DNA of 64,000 bases from Sphingomonas sp. So64.6b (GTDB lineage: Bacteria > Pseudomonadota > Alphaproteobacteria > Sphingomonadales > Sphingomonadaceae): the NCBI RefSeq assembly GCF_014171475.1, contig NZ_CP048817.1, forward strand, positions 930,001-994,000. The letters are read 5' to 3'. The notes below the pieces were generated by a model, which worked only from the letters and a program-made list of their open reading frames with translations, had not been told where the DNA came from and ran no database searches. Shown in pieces: positions 34,944 through 44,390 of the stretch (its first letter is position 1; each line of letters opens with the position of its first letter). The translations under genes and the position numbers were made by a program.

Positions 34944-36164
34944 ATGGCCACCGCCGCCGAACTCGACGTTTCCGTCAACCCGCTGGATGCCTTTCGCACC
35001 GAGGTGCGTGAGTGGCTTGCCGCGAACTTTCCGCCCGCGCTGAAGGGTAAGGACAATGCCATGTCGGCGATCGACGGGCCGACCGATTTGTCGGCCGACG
35101 AAGCCGCCTGGAAAAAGGCGATGGGCGACAAGGGCTGGGGCGTGCCGACCTGGCCGGCGCAATATGGCGGTGGTGGTCTCGATCGGGGTCAGGCGCGCGT
35201 GCTGCAGGAGGAGATGGGCCGGATCGGCGCATGGAACCCGATCGGCGGCATGGGCGTGATGATGTTCGGCCCGACGCTGCTCGAATATGGCAATGAAGCG
35301 CAGAAGAGCGAGCATATCCCGGCGATCGCCAAGGGCGAGGTGCGCTGGTGCCAGGGCTATTCCGAACCCGGTGCCGGGTCGGATCTCGCTTCACTTCAGA
35401 TGTTCGCCGAGGACAAGGGCAACCACTACGTCGTCAACGGCCAGAAGACCTGGACGTCGGGCGGGCAATGGGCCGACAAATGCTTCGCGCTGGTGCGCAC
35501 CGACAAATCGAAAAAGCATGAAGGGATCAGCTTCCTGCTGATCGACATGACCAGCCCGGGTGTCGAGGTGAAGCCGATCCGGCTGATCTCCGGCTCGTCG
35601 CCTTTCTGCGAAACCTTCTTCACCGATGTGAAAGTACCCAAGGAGAATCTTGTCGGGCAGGAGGGTGAGGGCTGGACGATCGGCAAGCGCCTGCTTCAGC
35701 ACGAACGGCAGAATCTGTCGGGCGGCGGATCGGCGGCGGGCCGGATGTTCGCCGGCAAATCGGTCAGCGCGCTGGCCAAGGAATATCGTGGGCTCGATGA
35801 CCAGGGTCGAGTCACCGACAGCGATCTGCGCATGCGCATCGTGCGGCACGAGATGGACAGCCGCGCCTTCATGCTGACGCTGCGCCGCGCCGCGCTGGAA
35901 TCGAAATCGAACCAGGGGCCGTCGGCGGCGACATCGATCATGAAGAATGTTGGCGCGCGCATCACCCAGGATCGCGCCGAACTGTCGATCGAGATCATGG
36001 GCATGAACGGGCTCGGCTGGGAAGGCGAGGGCTTTACCGACGAGGAATTGACCCAGACGCGAACCTGGCTGTGGGGCAAGGCGGTGTCGATCTATGGCGG
36101 ATCGAGCGAGATCCAGAACAACGTCATCGCCAAACGCATCCTGGGCATGCTGGATCATCAATAA
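34944..36164 (+). CDS. Acyl-CoA dehydrogenase, larger subunit of a likely pair
   Basis: This 406-residue flavoenzyme removes two hydrogens from an acyl-CoA to give the trans-2-enoyl-CoA. Family features are the FAD-contact segment WCQGYSEPGAGSDLAS, GQKTWTSGGQWAD, GGGSAAGRMFAGKS and the C-terminal YGGSSEIQNNVIAKRILG. The ATG at 34944 has an AAGGAGAGGA ribosome site. A second, shorter dehydrogenase follows after 134 bp. Adjacent unequal pairs of this type form heterotetramers in steroid side-chain degradation in actinobacteria; whether that holds here is inference. An inverted repeat lies between the two genes. Confidence 0.93.
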   Translation: MATAAELDVSVNPLDAFRTEVREWLAANFPPALKGKDNAMSAIDGPTDLSADEAAWKKAMGDKGWGVPTWPAQYGGGGLDRGQARVLQEEMGRIGAWNPIGGMGVMMFGPTLLEYGNEAQKSEHIPAIAKGEVRWCQGYSEPGAGSDLASLQMFAEDKGNHYVVNGQKTWTSGGQWADKCFALVRTDKSKKHEGISFLLIDMTSPGVEVKPIRLISGSSPFCETFFTDVKVPKENLVGQEGEGWTIGKRLLQHERQNLSGGGSAAGRMFAGKSVSALAKEYRGLDDQGRVTDSDLRMRIVRHEMDSRAFMLTLRRAALESKSNQGPSAATSIMKNVGARITQDRAELSIEIMGMNGLGWEGEGFTDEELTQTRTWLWGKAVSIYGGSSEIQNNVIAKRILGMLDHQ

Positions 36165-36170
36165 TTCTTA

Positions 36171-36290
36171 GCCCTCTCCCCATCGGGGAGAGGGCAGGCA
36201 AGCGAAGCGACGCCGGGAGAGGGGCAGTGCGGAGAGGGCGGTGAGACACACTGCCCCTCTCCCCACCCTCTCCCCGGAGGGGAGAGGGAG
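36171..36290. repeat. Intergenic inverted repeat between the two dehydrogenase genes
   Basis: GCCCTCTCCCCATCGGGGAG and its continuation (AGGGC) form one hairpin; a second, CCCTCTCCCCGGAGGGGAGAGGG, lies at the other end. The outer parts are also complementary to each other. It occupies nearly all of the 134-bp gap within a probable operon. Confidence 0.7.
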
Positions 36291-36298
36291 TTAAGAAC

Positions 36299-37366
36299 AT
36301 GGCCGTACTCAACGACGAACAGACGATGCTGCGCGACATGGCGCGCGAATGGGCGGACAATGAAGCGCCGACTACTGCCTTCCGCAAGATGCGCGATGCC
36401 GCGCCGGTCGAGGGTTATGATGCCGATGCCTGGGCGGCGATGGGCCAGATGGGCTGGGCCGGCGTGATCATCCCCGAAGAGTTTGGCGGGTCCGCATTCG
36501 GTTACCTCTCGCTCGGGCTGGTGCTCGAGCAGCTTGGCCGTAACCTCGCCGCGTCGCCGCTCGCCGCGACCGCCGCGGCGTCGACCGCGATCGCGCTCGG
36601 CGACAATGAAGCGGCCAAGGCCGAATGGCTGCCAAGGATTGCCGCCGGCGAGATCGTCGCGACGCTCGCGATCGACGAAGGCCCGGTGCACGACCCGGCA
36701 AAGACCGCGACGAGGGTCACCGACGGTAAGCTGACCGGCACCAAGCAATTCGTCGCGGAAGGGGATGGCGCGCAGCTGTTCGTCGTGTCCGCGGTCGACG
36801 GCCTGTACCTCGTGTCGGGCGATGTCGGCGTATCGCGATCGGCGCGGCATATGGCGGATTCGCGTAGCCATGCGCAGGTGGTTTTCGATGGCGCCAAGGC
36901 GGAGAAGCTCGGCGGCACCGACCTGACCGCCAAAGTAGTCGACCGCGCGACCGCCGCGCTCTGTGCCGAGATGCTCGGGATGGCGGAGCAGGCCTTTGCC
37001 GTGACTAACGACTATCTCAAGGTCCGCGTCCAGTTCGGCCAGCAACTCTCGACCTTTCAGGCGCTGCAGCATCGCATGGCCAAGATGTTCACCGAGCTCG
37101 AACTGGCGCGCTCGGCGGTCGAGGGTGCGCTTGAGGCGATCGACGCCGGCCGTTCCGATGTCGATCAGGCGGTCAGTCTGGCCAAGGCGATCATGGGCGA
37201 CACGCTTCATCTGGTCAGCCGCGAGATGGTTCAGCTGCATGGCGGCATCGGCATGACCGACGAACATGACGCGGGCCTCTATCTCAAGCGAGCCTATGTG
37301 CTCGAAACCATGTGGGGCAACGCGGCCTGGCACCGTGAGCGCTTCGCACGGTTGAACGGCTATTGA
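36299..37366 (+). CDS. Acyl-CoA dehydrogenase, smaller subunit of a likely pair
   Basis: This 355-residue acyl-CoA dehydrogenase homologue is shorter than usual. It has the N-terminal helical domain (LNDEQTMLRDMAREWADNEA), a middle beta domain that looks degenerate (KLTGTKQFVAEGDGAQLFVV), and a C-terminal helical domain with VQFGQQLSTFQALQHRMA and QLHGGIGMTDEHD. The strong FAD-binding strings of the first dehydrogenase are weak here, as in the smaller partner of heteromeric acyl-CoA dehydrogenases. It directly follows the larger gene and is probably co-transcribed. Pairing is inferred from length, order and motif loss. Confidence 0.9.
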   Translation: MAVLNDEQTMLRDMAREWADNEAPTTAFRKMRDAAPVEGYDADAWAAMGQMGWAGVIIPEEFGGSAFGYLSLGLVLEQLGRNLAASPLAATAAASTAIALGDNEAAKAEWLPRIAAGEIVATLAIDEGPVHDPAKTATRVTDGKLTGTKQFVAEGDGAQLFVVSAVDGLYLVSGDVGVSRSARHMADSRSHAQVVFDGAKAEKLGGTDLTAKVVDRATAALCAEMLGMAEQAFAVTNDYLKVRVQFGQQLSTFQALQHRMAKMFTELELARSAVEGALEAIDAGRSDVDQAVSLAKAIMGDTLHLVSREMVQLHGGIGMTDEHDAGLYLKRAYVLETMWGNAAWHRERFARLNGY

Positions 37367-37501
37367 GGGAAGGTCAAAGACGCGGCGTCGGTTAAGCATT
37401 TTTGACGATTCGAATAGTCGTTCTGCCCGATCCGGCTGTTTTTCAGGTATGACTTTTTGGCAACAGGCGCACGACAAGGCGTGTCGTGGTTCGAGTTCCG
37501 C

Positions 37502-37530
37502 TTGACGTAACGGAAGTCCGTCTATCTATT
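37502..37530 (+). promoter_or_regulatory. Candidate sigma-70 promoter of the TonB receptor gene
   Basis: TTGACG at 37502-37507 and TCTATT at 37525-37530 are separated by 17 bp, with a CGGAAGTCCG palindrome in the spacer. The pair lies 51 bases before the receptor ATG. No cobalamin or other riboswitch was recognised in the leader. Confidence 0.4.
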
Positions 37531-37581
37531 CGAGTGTGGGGTACGGAGCCGATCAGCGTTCCGGTCCAACGGGAGATAGAG

Positions 37582-40347
37582 ATGCTCAAGAAGCAATATA
37601 TGTCGGCGTGCGCCTTCACCGTCCTCGCAATGGGTCTGGCGACGCCGGCATCGGCGCAAACCGCCGATGCCGCTGCGCCCACATCCGCCGCCGCCCAGGA
37701 AACCGATCAAGCCGGGAGCGCGAACGACGATATCGTCGTGACCGCGCAGGGGCGCGCGCAGGCGCTGGCCGACGTGCCGCTCGCCGTCACCGCGATCAAT
37801 GCCTCCAGCATGGAGCGCACCGGCGCCAGCGACATCCGCCAGCTTGCCCAGATCGCTCCATCGTTGCAGGTCTCCTCGACCGGCAACGAAGCCAATGGGT
37901 CGGCCCGCTTGCGTGGTATCGGCACGGTTGGCGACAATCCCGGTCTGGAAAGCTCGGTCGCGGTGTTCGTCGACGGCGTTTATCGTTCGCGTTCGGGCAT
38001 CGGCCTGAACGAACTTGGCGATATCGAGCGCGTCGAAGTGCTGCGTGGTCCACAGGGCACCTTGTTCGGCCGCAACGCATCGGCCGGCATCATCAGCATC
38101 GTCAGCAAATCGCCGTCGTTCGACCGGTTCAGTGCCGGCGCCGAGGCGTCGTACGGCAATTATGATTATTACCGCCTTGGCGGCAATGTGAACGTTCCGC
38201 TGGGTGAGACGCTCGCGGCGCGGATCGATGGCGTCTATGTCAACCGCGACGGCTTCTACAAGGATGTGACCAACGGCACGAAGATCAACAATCGCGACCG
38301 GTATTTCGTGCGCGGCCAGTTGCTGTTCGAACCGTCGAGCGACCTGAAGGTCCGGCTGATCGGCGACTATACCAAGCGCAATGAAAATTGCTGCACCGCG
38401 GTCTATATCGACCAGACCGTCGCGCCGGCCAATCGCGGCCTGTTGACCACTGCCAATCCGATCATCCCGGTACTCAGGGCGCTCGGGCAACCGACCGCCG
38501 CGTTCAGCGACCCCTATTCGCGCAACGTCTATCTGACACCAGGCCGCAGCTATGGTGGCGAGACCAAGGATTGGGGCGTTTCGGGCCAGATCGATTATGA
38601 TTTCGGCGCCGCGCAGCTGACCTCGATCACCGCCTATCGCGACTATGGCAACTATCAGGCGTCGGATACCGACTATAGCTATGTCGACATCCTGTACCGC
38701 GCGCCGGGTAAGGATGCCGGCTTCCGCGGCTTCAAGACTTTCTCGCAGGAACTGCGTCTGCAGGGCAGCGCGTTCGGCGAGCATCTCGACTGGCTGGTCG
38801 GCGCCTTTTATGGCGACGAAAAGCTCGAGGTTCGCGACAATCTGCGCTTTGGATCGCAATATGGCCGGTTCGCCGCATGCCGCATCATCAATGGCGGCGG
38901 TCTCGCCTTCGCCTTCGATCCGACCGCGTCGGGCTGTATCCGTACTTCGCTGCGGCCAGTCGTATCCGGTGCGTTCGGCGCGGCCGGGCCGAGCATCCTG
39001 GCCGGGTTCGACCGCCTCGATCAGGTGCGCAATGTCGGTGAGACCCAATCCGCCTACCGGCAGAGCAGCAAGAACTTCGCGTTCTTCACCCACAACATCA
39101 TTACGATCGTGGATGAGCTGAAGCTGACTGTCGGCCTGCGCTACACCAACGAAACCAAGAAGCTCGACGCGTCTTTCGGCAACGATAATATCTACTGCCC
39201 GGCGCAACAGGCGGCGCTCACGCCGTTCCTGACCAATGCAGGGCTTGCGGCCGTGGCCGGCGGCCTGATCAGCCTGACGTGCCAGGGCAATTCGACCTCC
39301 GAACTGAACGGCGCATCGATCAACAGCGAGCGTAAGGAAGACGAGTTCACCGGCACCGCGATCCTGTCCTACAAGGTCACGCCGGACCTGCTGATCTATG
39401 GCAGCTATGCGCGTGGTTATAAGGGCGGCGGCTTCAATCTCGATCGCTCGGCATTGAAGGCGCCGATCCTGCCGATCGCCGGCATACCGACAACGACCTT
39501 CGCCGCCGCCGGTGGCCCGCAGGCACTGGTCGGCAATCTGCAGTTCGACCAGGAAATAAACAACGCCCTGGAAATTGGCGCGAAATATTCGAGCGGGCCG
39601 TTCAGCCTCAACGTCGCGGCGTTCCGCCAGAAGTTCAAGAACTTCCAGCTGAACACGTTCAACGGATCGGTCTTCCTGGTGCAGAATGTCAATTCGTGCA
39701 GCACCGACCTCGCCGGCGCGGACCGCGACCTCAGTGCGGCAACCGGTGCCTGTGCCAGCAAGGATGTCCGTTCGGGCGTGATATCGCAGGGTGTCGAAGT
39801 CGAGGCATCGATCAACCCGGCGCGCAATTTCAACGTCACCGCCGGCTTCACTTACTCAGACACGCATTTCAGGAAGAACCTGGTCGGCAACGCGAAGGGC
39901 TCGGCGCTCGATCCGGCGCTCCGCCTGTTGCCGGGCGACAATTTGTCGAACGCGCCGGAAATCGTCGTCACGTCGAGCGTGAGCTGGACGCCGGAACTGG
40001 GCAGCAGCGGATTGTCGGCCCTGTTCTATGTCGATGGACGCCTGTCGAGCGATTATAACAGCGGCTCCGACCTGTTCCCGCAGAAGGAGCAGGACAGCTT
40101 CTTCGTCATGAATGCGCGCGTCGGCATTCGCGGCCCGTCGTCGAAATGGGCAGTCGAATTCTGGGCGCAGAACCTGCTTAACACCGATTACACCCAGGTC
40201 GCCTTCAGCTCGCCTTTCCAGGCCGGCTCGGGCGTCGGGGTTACGCCGGGCTTCCCGGCGGCGAGCTATCCCGGCGGTACGCAGACCTTCTCGGCGTTCC
40301 TAGCCGAGCCGCGGACCTATGGCGTTACACTGCGCGGCAAGTTCTGA
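37582..40347 (+). CDS. TonB-dependent outer-membrane receptor
   Basis: This 921-residue receptor has a signal peptide (AFTVLAMGLATPASA), a TonB box-like DDIVVTAQ near 49-56, and a plug domain with DVPLAVTAINASSME, ARLRGIGTVGDNPG and VEVLRGPQGTLFGRN. A 22-strand-type beta barrel follows, ending in ...RTYGVTLRGKF with the terminal Phe of outer-membrane proteins. It imports a large or scarce ligand using TonB energy. The ATG at 37582 has a GGGAGA ribosome site. A strong terminator follows, then an MFS gene. The ligand is unknown; proximity to dehydrogenases suggests a lipid or terpenoid-type compound, as inference only. Confidence 0.94.
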   Translation: MLKKQYMSACAFTVLAMGLATPASAQTADAAAPTSAAAQETDQAGSANDDIVVTAQGRAQALADVPLAVTAINASSMERTGASDIRQLAQIAPSLQVSSTGNEANGSARLRGIGTVGDNPGLESSVAVFVDGVYRSRSGIGLNELGDIERVEVLRGPQGTLFGRNASAGIISIVSKSPSFDRFSAGAEASYGNYDYYRLGGNVNVPLGETLAARIDGVYVNRDGFYKDVTNGTKINNRDRYFVRGQLLFEPSSDLKVRLIGDYTKRNENCCTAVYIDQTVAPANRGLLTTANPIIPVLRALGQPTAAFSDPYSRNVYLTPGRSYGGETKDWGVSGQIDYDFGAAQLTSITAYRDYGNYQASDTDYSYVDILYRAPGKDAGFRGFKTFSQELRLQGSAFGEHLDWLVGAFYGDEKLEVRDNLRFGSQYGRFAACRIINGGGLAFAFDPTASGCIRTSLRPVVSGAFGAAGPSILAGFDRLDQVRNVGETQSAYRQSSKNFAFFTHNIITIVDELKLTVGLRYTNETKKLDASFGNDNIYCPAQQAALTPFLTNAGLAAVAGGLISLTCQGNSTSELNGASINSERKEDEFTGTAILSYKVTPDLLIYGSYARGYKGGGFNLDRSALKAPILPIAGIPTTTFAAAGGPQALVGNLQFDQEINNALEIGAKYSSGPFSLNVAAFRQKFKNFQLNTFNGSVFLVQNVNSCSTDLAGADRDLSAATGACASKDVRSGVISQGVEVEASINPARNFNVTAGFTYSDTHFRKNLVGNAKGSALDPALRLLPGDNLSNAPEIVVTSSVSWTPELGSSGLSALFYVDGRLSSDYNSGSDLFPQKEQDSFFVMNARVGIRGPSSKWAVEFWAQNLLNTDYTQVAFSSPFQAGSGVGVTPGFPAASYPGGTQTFSAFLAEPRTYGVTLRGKF

Positions 40348-40396
40348 CCGCGCATGACCGACTTGCCCGTCGCGGCATGGGCTGACTAACCTCCCT

Positions 40397-40432
40397 CCCG
40401 CCGTCCGGTTGTTCCGGACGGCGGGTTATTTT
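40397..40432 (+). terminator. Intrinsic terminator after the TonB receptor gene
   Basis: CCCGCCGTCCGG pairs perfectly with CCGGACGGCGGG over 12 bp with a TTGTT loop and is followed by TTATTTT. This is the strongest intrinsic terminator seen in the window and separates the receptor from the MFS gene starting at 40458. Confidence 0.85.
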
Positions 40433-40457
40433 CGACCTCCAGCGTACCGGAGTAACC

Positions 40458-41801
40458 ATGCCGATATCCGCCGCGAGCCACCCCGAGCTCGACGAGACAT
40501 TGGCGATGCGTCGCCGCACCCTGACTCTCGGCCTGCTGACGTTGACCTATTTCTTCAGCTATATGGACCGGCAGATTCTCGCCATCCTGCTCGAGCTGAT
40601 CAAGGCCGACCTGAAACTCAGCGACACGCAGCTCGGCCTGCTCGCCGGCTTCGCCTTTGCGATCTTCTATGCCGGGCTTGGCATTCCCGTCGCGCGGTTC
40701 GCCGACAAGGCCAACCGGCGCAACATCATCGCCGTGTCGCTCGCATTGTGGAGCCTGATGACCGCATTGTGCGGGCTGGCGCAGAACTATGTCCAGCTTC
40801 TCCTCGCACGGATCGGCGTCGGCGTGGGAGAGGCGGGATCCAGTCCGCCGAGCCATTCGATCATCGCCGATCTCTATCCAGCCGAAAAGCGGGCGAGCGC
40901 GATGGCGATCTATTCGCTCGGCGTGGTGCTCGGCGGCGGGTTCGGCACGATGATCGGCGGCTGGCTGGCGAGCCAATATGGCTGGCGCATCGCGATCATC
41001 GCGGTCGGCATTCCCGGCATCATCCTGGCGGTGGTCGTGCGGCTGTTCGTGGTCGAACCGAAACGTGGCCTGTCCGACGCCTCGCGCGTCGCCGACGACG
41101 GGCTCCAGCACGGGGCCCAGCAGGGGCCCCAAGACGAACCAATGCCAAGCATCTGGTCGGCCTTTGCGGACATGTGGCGCAACGCCGCGGCCCGGCATCT
41201 CGTCATGGCGGTTACGCTGACCTCGCTGATCGGCTATGCTACAACCAGCTGGGGCCCGAGTTATCTGCAGCGCTCGCTCGGCTTCACCGTCGGCCAGGTC
41301 GCGCTGATCGTCGCGCCGATCGCGGCGATCATCGGGACGGTTTCCGGCATCGGCGGAGGGCGCGTTGCCGACTGGGCGGCGAAACGCTGGGGCATTCACG
41401 CGCAAAGCTGGATGGTCGGGCTGCTCAAATGCGCCGCCTTGCCCTTCACGCTGCTGTTCTTCATGACCGATGTGCCGGCGGTGGCGATCGGCGCCTATGT
41501 GTTCAACATGTTGTTCGCCAATTCCTATCTCGGCCCGACCTTCGCGATGCTGCAGGGCCTGGCGCCGCTGCGCATGCGGGCGATGTGGGCGGCGATCACC
41601 TTGCTGGTCATCAACATGATCGGCCTGGGCCTTGGGCCGACGATGATCGGAGTGCTGAGCGATGCTTATGTCCCTTATGCCGGCAAGGAGGAATCGCTGC
41701 GCTGGGCGTTGCTGACCGCCGTTGCCGCGACCCCCTGGGCGATCTTCCATTATTGGCGCGCGGGCGTGATGCTCAAACGACGGCAGGAAATGGTGGCGTA
41801 G
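40458..41801 (+). CDS. MFS transporter, spinster-like family
   Basis: This 447-residue protein has 12 predicted helices and matches the spinster-like MFS group common in sphingomonads. Indicators are TYFFSYMDRQILAILLELIK in helix 1, GLLAGFAFAIFYAGLGIPVARFADK with motif A between helices 2 and 3 (shown in part), GVGVGEAGSSPPSHSII, and GGGFGTMIGGWLA. Such carriers move organic acids or lipid-like substrates across the inner membrane. It follows the TonB receptor and could take over its ligand in the periplasm, though a terminator lies between. The ATG at 40458 follows the hairpin by 26 bases. Confidence 0.92.
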   Translation: MPISAASHPELDETLAMRRRTLTLGLLTLTYFFSYMDRQILAILLELIKADLKLSDTQLGLLAGFAFAIFYAGLGIPVARFADKANRRNIIAVSLALWSLMTALCGLAQNYVQLLLARIGVGVGEAGSSPPSHSIIADLYPAEKRASAMAIYSLGVVLGGGFGTMIGGWLASQYGWRIAIIAVGIPGIILAVVVRLFVVEPKRGLSDASRVADDGLQHGAQQGPQDEPMPSIWSAFADMWRNAAARHLVMAVTLTSLIGYATTSWGPSYLQRSLGFTVGQVALIVAPIAAIIGTVSGIGGGRVADWAAKRWGIHAQSWMVGLLKCAALPFTLLFFMTDVPAVAIGAYVFNMLFANSYLGPTFAMLQGLAPLRMRAMWAAITLLVINMIGLGLGPTMIGVLSDAYVPYAGKEESLRWALLTAVAATPWAIFHYWRAGVMLKRRQEMVA

Positions 41802-41828
41802 CGCGCGCCAGCCTCTATCTTTGGGACC

Positions 41829-44054
41829 ATGCCCAAGACACACGCGCCCAAACCACCCCCCGGCTTGCCCACGCGCGAGCAGATCCTCGATTTCATCGCC
41901 ACGTCTGACACGCCCGCGGGCAAGCGCGAGATCGCCAAGGCGTTCGGCCTGACCGCGCAGCAGAAGATCACGCTCAAGGCGATGCTCAAGGACATGGCCG
42001 ATGATGGTCTGATCGACAGCGCACCGGGTCGCGCCTTCCACAAGATGGGCGGCGTGCCGAAGGTGACGGTGCTGCGCATCGTCGATGCCGATGACGGTGG
42101 CAATGTCTGGGCGGTGCCGGAGAATTGGCATGCCGACACCCCCGCGCCACGGTTGCGCGTGCGCGAACGCAAGCATGGCGCGCTTGCCATCGGCGACCGC
42201 GTCCTCGCACGCACCGAGGAGGCCGGTAACGGCTGGATCGCGCACCCGATGAAGGCGCTCGCCAAGGGTGAGGAGCTGATTCTCGGCGTGCTGCGTCAGG
42301 AAGGCGGGAAGCTCTGGCTGCAGGGTGTCGAGAAGAAGGAACGGCGCGAATTCCAGGTGTCCGATGCGGGCGAGGGCAAACCCGGCGACCTGGTGCTGGC
42401 GGAGAAGGCCGGCCGTCCGCCGCGTATCACCGCGCGCGTGACCGAGGTGCTGGGCGATCCCTTTGCCCCGCGCAGCTTCTCGATGATCGCGATCCACAAG
42501 CTGGGTATCCCGACGGTGTTCACGCCTGAGACGATCGCGGAAGCCGAGCGCGTCGCGAGGACGCCGCTCGGCAAGGATAGCGAAGATCTGCGCCATATCC
42601 CGATCGTCGCGATCGACCCGGCCGATGCGCGCGACCATGACGATGCGGTGTGGGCGGCGCCGGATGACGACCCAAAGAACGAAGGCGGGTGGAAGGCGAT
42701 TGTCGCGATCGCCGATGTCAGCTTCTATGTCCGGCCCGGTTCCGATCTCGACCGCGAGGCGCGGCGGCGCGGCAATTCGGTCTATTTCCCCGATCGCGTC
42801 GTGCCGATGCTGCCTGAAGTCCTGTCGGCCGATGTCTGTTCGTTGAAGGAAGGCGCGGATCGCGCCGCTCTGGTCTGCCACTTGCAGGTGTCGAAAGCGG
42901 GCGAGCTGAAATCGTGGCGCTTCTCCCGTGCGTTGGTGCGGATCGCGGCGAACATCGCCTACGAAGATGCCCAGGCGGCGATCGACGGCGTGATCCAGCA
43001 TCCGCTGACCGAGACCGCGTTAAGGCCGCTCTGGGCCTGCTGGCGCGCGCTTTACGCGGCGCGCGAGAAGCGCAGCCCGCTTGATCTCGACCTGCCCGAA
43101 CGTCGCGTGATGCTCGACGAAAAGGGGCGAATCATGTCGGTCGCACCGCGCGAGCGGCTCGATGCGCACAAGCTGATCGAGGATTATATGATCGCCGCCA
43201 ACGTCGCGGCCGCCAAGGCGCTCGAGGCAAAGAAGGCGCCGGTGATGTACCGCGTGCATGAAGAGCCGAGCCGCGAGAAGCTGGTTGCACTCAAGGATTA
43301 TCTCAAGACCTTCGGCGTGGAATTCGCACTCGGCCAGGTCGTGCGGCCGGCTACCTTCAACCATATCCTCGACAAGGTCGGCGAGGTCGATTTCCGCCAG
43401 CAGGTCATGGAACAGGTGCTGCGCACCCAGACCCAGGCCTATTATGCTCCCGCCAATCATGGCCATTTCGGGCTGGCGCTGGGCAGCTATGCGCACTTCA
43501 CGTCGCCGATCCGGCGTTATGCCGACCTCATTGTCCACCGTTCGCTGGTCAGCGCATACAAGCTCGGCGACGGCGGCCTGACCGAGGGCGAAGCGGCGGG
43601 CATGGAGCGGATCGGCGAGGGCATCTCGGCGCTCGAACGCCGCGCGATGGAGGCGGAGCGCGATACGATCGACCGTTATGTCGCCGCCTTCCTGTCCGAA
43701 AAGGTCGGCGAAGTGCTGGACGCGCGCATTACCGGCGTGACCAATTTCGGCTTCTTCGCGACGGTCGAGGGCATTGGCGGCGACGGGCTGATGCCGGCGC
43801 GCGATATCGGAGGCGAATATTTCCGCTTCGACGAAGCCGCGCGGAAACTGATCGGCGATCAAACCGGTACCGAATATGCCAGCGGCCAACGCCTGCCGCT
43901 ACGACTTGCCGAAGCCAATCCGGTATCGGGCGCGCTGCGCTTCGAAATGGTCGACGGCAAGGGCGCCCGGGTAGAGCGCGACGAGCGGCCGGGCAGGGTG
44001 ATCAAACGGCGCGGCCGGCCGGCCAATATCCGCCATCAGGGACGCAAGCGTTAG
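41829..44054 (+). CDS. rnr: Ribonuclease R
   Basis: This 741-residue 3'-5' exoribonuclease degrades structured RNA and takes part in RNA quality control. An N-terminal winged-helix segment (about 15-65), cold-shock-type OB domains, the RNB catalytic domain with DPADARDHDDAVW (the magnesium-binding aspartates), the YAHFTSPIRRYADLIVHR signature near residue 560, and a C-terminal S1 domain (about 625-710) are all present. A basic tail (KRRGRPANIRHQGRKR) ends the protein, as usual for RNase R. The ATG at 41829 is the natural start. The following small gene starts two bases after the stop. Confidence 0.96.
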   Translation: MPKTHAPKPPPGLPTREQILDFIATSDTPAGKREIAKAFGLTAQQKITLKAMLKDMADDGLIDSAPGRAFHKMGGVPKVTVLRIVDADDGGNVWAVPENWHADTPAPRLRVRERKHGALAIGDRVLARTEEAGNGWIAHPMKALAKGEELILGVLRQEGGKLWLQGVEKKERREFQVSDAGEGKPGDLVLAEKAGRPPRITARVTEVLGDPFAPRSFSMIAIHKLGIPTVFTPETIAEAERVARTPLGKDSEDLRHIPIVAIDPADARDHDDAVWAAPDDDPKNEGGWKAIVAIADVSFYVRPGSDLDREARRRGNSVYFPDRVVPMLPEVLSADVCSLKEGADRAALVCHLQVSKAGELKSWRFSRALVRIAANIAYEDAQAAIDGVIQHPLTETALRPLWACWRALYAAREKRSPLDLDLPERRVMLDEKGRIMSVAPRERLDAHKLIEDYMIAANVAAAKALEAKKAPVMYRVHEEPSREKLVALKDYLKTFGVEFALGQVVRPATFNHILDKVGEVDFRQQVMEQVLRTQTQAYYAPANHGHFGLALGSYAHFTSPIRRYADLIVHRSLVSAYKLGDGGLTEGEAAGMERIGEGISALERRAMEAERDTIDRYVAAFLSEKVGEVLDARITGVTNFGFFATVEGIGGDGLMPARDIGGEYFRFDEAARKLIGDQTGTEYASGQRLPLRLAEANPVSGALRFEMVDGKGARVERDERPGRVIKRRGRPANIRHQGRKR

Positions 44055-44056
44055 CC

Positions 44057-44353
44057 ATGGCGGAGCGGCAGATCGGCGTGCGCGTGCGCGGGCGGACGGC
44101 GGAGAAATTTCTCGCCCGCCACGCGATCTCGCCCGAGGACGCGATCGATCATGTCCCGGACGAGCGTGACCGCCCGGCGTTCGAGCGGTTGCGAGCGAAA
44201 GGCATTGTTCGCGAGGTCGGGCCCGGTCGTTATTGGTTCGATGTCCCGGCCGCCCTTTACGATGCCGATGCGCTGAGCCGCCGAATGGTGCCGATCGCCA
44301 TTGTTCTGGCGCTTGTCGTTTCGGGCATCGCGATGCTGTTCTATCGCGGTTGA
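44057..44353 (+). CDS. Small single-helix membrane protein of unknown function
   Basis: This 98-residue protein is encoded two bases after the RNase R stop and is probably co-translated with it. The first ~70 residues are soluble and charged (DAIDHVPDERDRPAFERLRA, then KGIVREVGPGRYWFD) and look like a small winged-helix-type fold; the C-terminus has one transmembrane helix (about 76-95). I do not recognise a family. Position suggests a membrane-linked partner of RNase R, which is inference. Codon use matches the neighbours. Confidence 0.72.
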   Translation: MAERQIGVRVRGRTAEKFLARHAISPEDAIDHVPDERDRPAFERLRAKGIVREVGPGRYWFDVPAALYDADALSRRMVPIAIVLALVVSGIAMLFYRG

Positions 44354-44390
44354 AGGAGCGGCGTGATGGTACGTAAATCAGCGACGTAAA

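Noticed and set aside
37367..37581. Cobalamin riboswitch in the TonB receptor leader
   Set aside because: The conserved B12-box elements are not present; only a simple promoter-like pair was found.
40386..43001. Minus-strand 871-residue open frame
   Set aside because: It lies antisense to the MFS and RNase R genes, which have strong motifs; the product is His/Arg/Asp-rich with no domain, as expected from reading the opposite strand of GC-rich codons.
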